Origin: Acidobacteriota bacterium | GTDB taxonomy: Bacteria; Acidobacteriota; Thermoanaerobaculia; Multivoradales; JAHZIX01 | Direction: 5' to 3' | Assembly: GCA_020439725.1 (NCBI GenBank) | Contig: JAGQSE010000739.1 | Location: forward strand, 1 to 6,128 | Length of the DNA stretch: 6,128 nt | In this document: piece after piece, positions 5,168 to 6,128 of the stretch | Layout of the letters: every line of letters starts with the position of its first letter | Numbering within the stretch: the first letter of the stretch is position 1 | The notes under the pieces: model-generated | What the model was told of the DNA's origin: nothing | What the model saw: only the letters and a program-made list of their open reading frames with translations | Database searches by the model: none | Made by a program: the position numbers and the translations under genes

Positions 5168-6128
5168 CGCCCTCCCCCAGGCCCCGCGCCAGCTCCCGGC
5201 CCAGCTCCTCGAGGGACTCGAGATCGGTGGGCTCGTCGGGGCTCATGGGCATCTCGACCAGGGGGTGCTCGCTGAGCAACTGACGAAGCTGCTCGAGGCC
5301 CCGGTGGTCGCGCTCGCCGAGCCACGCCAGGAGCCGCCGCCCGTCTCCTGCAGCAGCCTCCGCCGGCACCTCGCCGGCCGCGAAGCGCGGGTGGACGCGA
5401 TTGACCACCACGGCCCCCAGGTGGAGCCCCGCCTCCGCCAGCTTGCGAGCGAAGAAGAGGGTGTCGGGAATCCGCTCCTCTCCCGGTCCGGCCACCAGGA
5501 TGAAACGGGTCGAGGGCGACCGCAGCAGCTCCTGCACCTCCTCCGCCCGCTGCCGGAAGCCGTCGTACAGCGGCGCGAAAGCGCGGAAGAACTCGGAGAC
5601 GTCGCGCAGGAAGTCGACGCCGATGACCCGGTCGAGATAGCCCTCGAGGCGCCGACCGAGACCGCCCAGCCGGGCCGTCGCCTTGAGCCGGCCACCGCTG
5701 TCGAACCACTCCCGGAGCGCCACCTTGAGCGCCGAGCTGTCGAGGAAGTCGACGATGCGCTGCGGAGCCTCGAGGAAGTCGAGGGCCTGCCGGGTCGGCG
5801 GCGTGTCGAGGATCACCTGCTGGTACCGCCCCTCCTCGGCGACCTCGAAGAGCCGCTCGACGGCCATGTACTCGAGGATCCCCGCCAGCGAGCCCGAAAG
5901 ATGGTGATAGAAGCGGTTGCCGAGGATTCGCTCCCGCGCCGCACGATCCGGCGCGTAGCGCTCGATGAGCTGGTCGAAGGTGCGCCGCGCGTCGAGCAGG
6001 CTGGCGGCCAGGCGGCCCGGAGCGTCGAGGGGCACCTCGACCTCGTGCTCGCGCGCCTCCTCCCCCACCCCCAGCGCGTCCTTGAGCCGCAGCGACGGGT
6101 CGAAGGTCATGACCAGGGTGTCCTGGCC
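5142..6128 (-). CDS. ArsA/GET3-like ATPase, C-terminal part (5' end outside the window)
   Basis: The reading frame is open to the right edge, and 328 C-terminal residues are visible. These proteins are dimeric P-loop ATPases of the SIMIBI class; relatives energise arsenite export (ArsA) or deliver tail-anchored membrane proteins (GET3). The P-loop is missing because it lies upstream of the edge. The visible part opens with DTLVMTFDPSLRLKDALG, the segment after Walker A that matches the DPA/DPS switch region. The switch-II-like VILDTPPTRQALDF follows about 105 residues in. Later come FILVAGPGEERIPDTLFFARKL and GAVVVNRVHP, the beta strand and base-contacting Asn-Arg region typical of bacterial ArsA-like ATPases. 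The in-frame ATG at 6110 is internal to the domain and is not a start. No Cys residues suitable for a metalloid site are visible, so arsenite transport is unlikely. Its last codons overlap the phaR promoter. The cellular role is unknown. Confidence 0.88.
   Translation of the reverse strand, partial: GQDTLVMTFDPSLRLKDALGVGEEAREHEVEVPLDAPGRLAASLLDARRTFDQLIERYAPDRAARERILGNRFYHHLSGSLAGILEYMAVERLFEVAEEGRYQQVILDTPPTRQALDFLEAPQRIVDFLDSSALKVALREWFDSGGRLKATARLGGLGRRLEGYLDRVIGVDFLRDVSEFFRAFAPLYDGFRQRAEEVQELLRSPSTRFILVAGPGEERIPDTLFFARKLAEAGLHLGAVVVNRVHPRFAAGEVPAEAAAGDGRRLLAWLGERDHRGLEQLRQLLSEHPLVEMPMSPDEPTDLESLEELGRELARGLGEGVAAPRKGS

Noticed and set aside
5142..6110. ATG at 6110 as the start of the ATPase gene
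   Set aside because: The reading frame continues to the right edge and the ATG lies inside the conserved segment after the P-loop, so the true start is outside the window.

Overview
The window is GC-rich bacterial DNA in which every convincing gene lies on the minus strand, so transcription runs from high to low coordinates. The gene set is a PhaR-type regulator, phasins of the PhaI/PhaF type, a large NAD-dependent glutamate dehydrogenase and a membrane-anchored M23 peptidase. It suggests a Gram-negative bacterium that stores polyhydroxyalkanoate (PHA), such as a member of the Proteobacteria, the former Deltaproteobacteria or the Acidobacteriota. The exact lineage cannot be fixed from this sequence, and no mobile element, RNA gene or CRISPR array is visible.

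Layout in the direction of transcription. (1) 6128-5142: the C-terminal part of an ArsA/GET3-like ATPase, cut by the window edge. (2) 5141-4991: a short control region for phaR. It has a good sigma-70-like promoter whose -35 overlaps the end of the ATPase gene. Two nearly identical 14-bp elements, one of them palindromic, flank the -35 box. (3) 4990-2030: a compact cluster of phaR, a small phasin, a phasin with a Lys/Ala/Thr-rich tail, and a patatin-family lipid hydrolase, closed by a strong hairpin at 1970-2004. (4) 1768-386 (or from 1819): a membrane-anchored M23 endopeptidase with its own possible promoter. (5) 317 to the left edge: the N-terminus of a roughly 1600-residue NAD-glutamate dehydrogenase.

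The central cluster reads as a PHA-granule surface module: a regulator expected to sense polymer, two granule-coating proteins, and a hydrolase that may cut granule polymer or the lipids around it. No PHA synthase, thiolase or reductase gene is present, so the biosynthetic genes must lie elsewhere. The most useful observations are the repeat pair at the phaR promoter, a split version of the same half-sites upstream of the larger phasin, and the pairing of a patatin with the phasins as a candidate PHA depolymerase. The link between the ATPase and the PHA genes is only positional.
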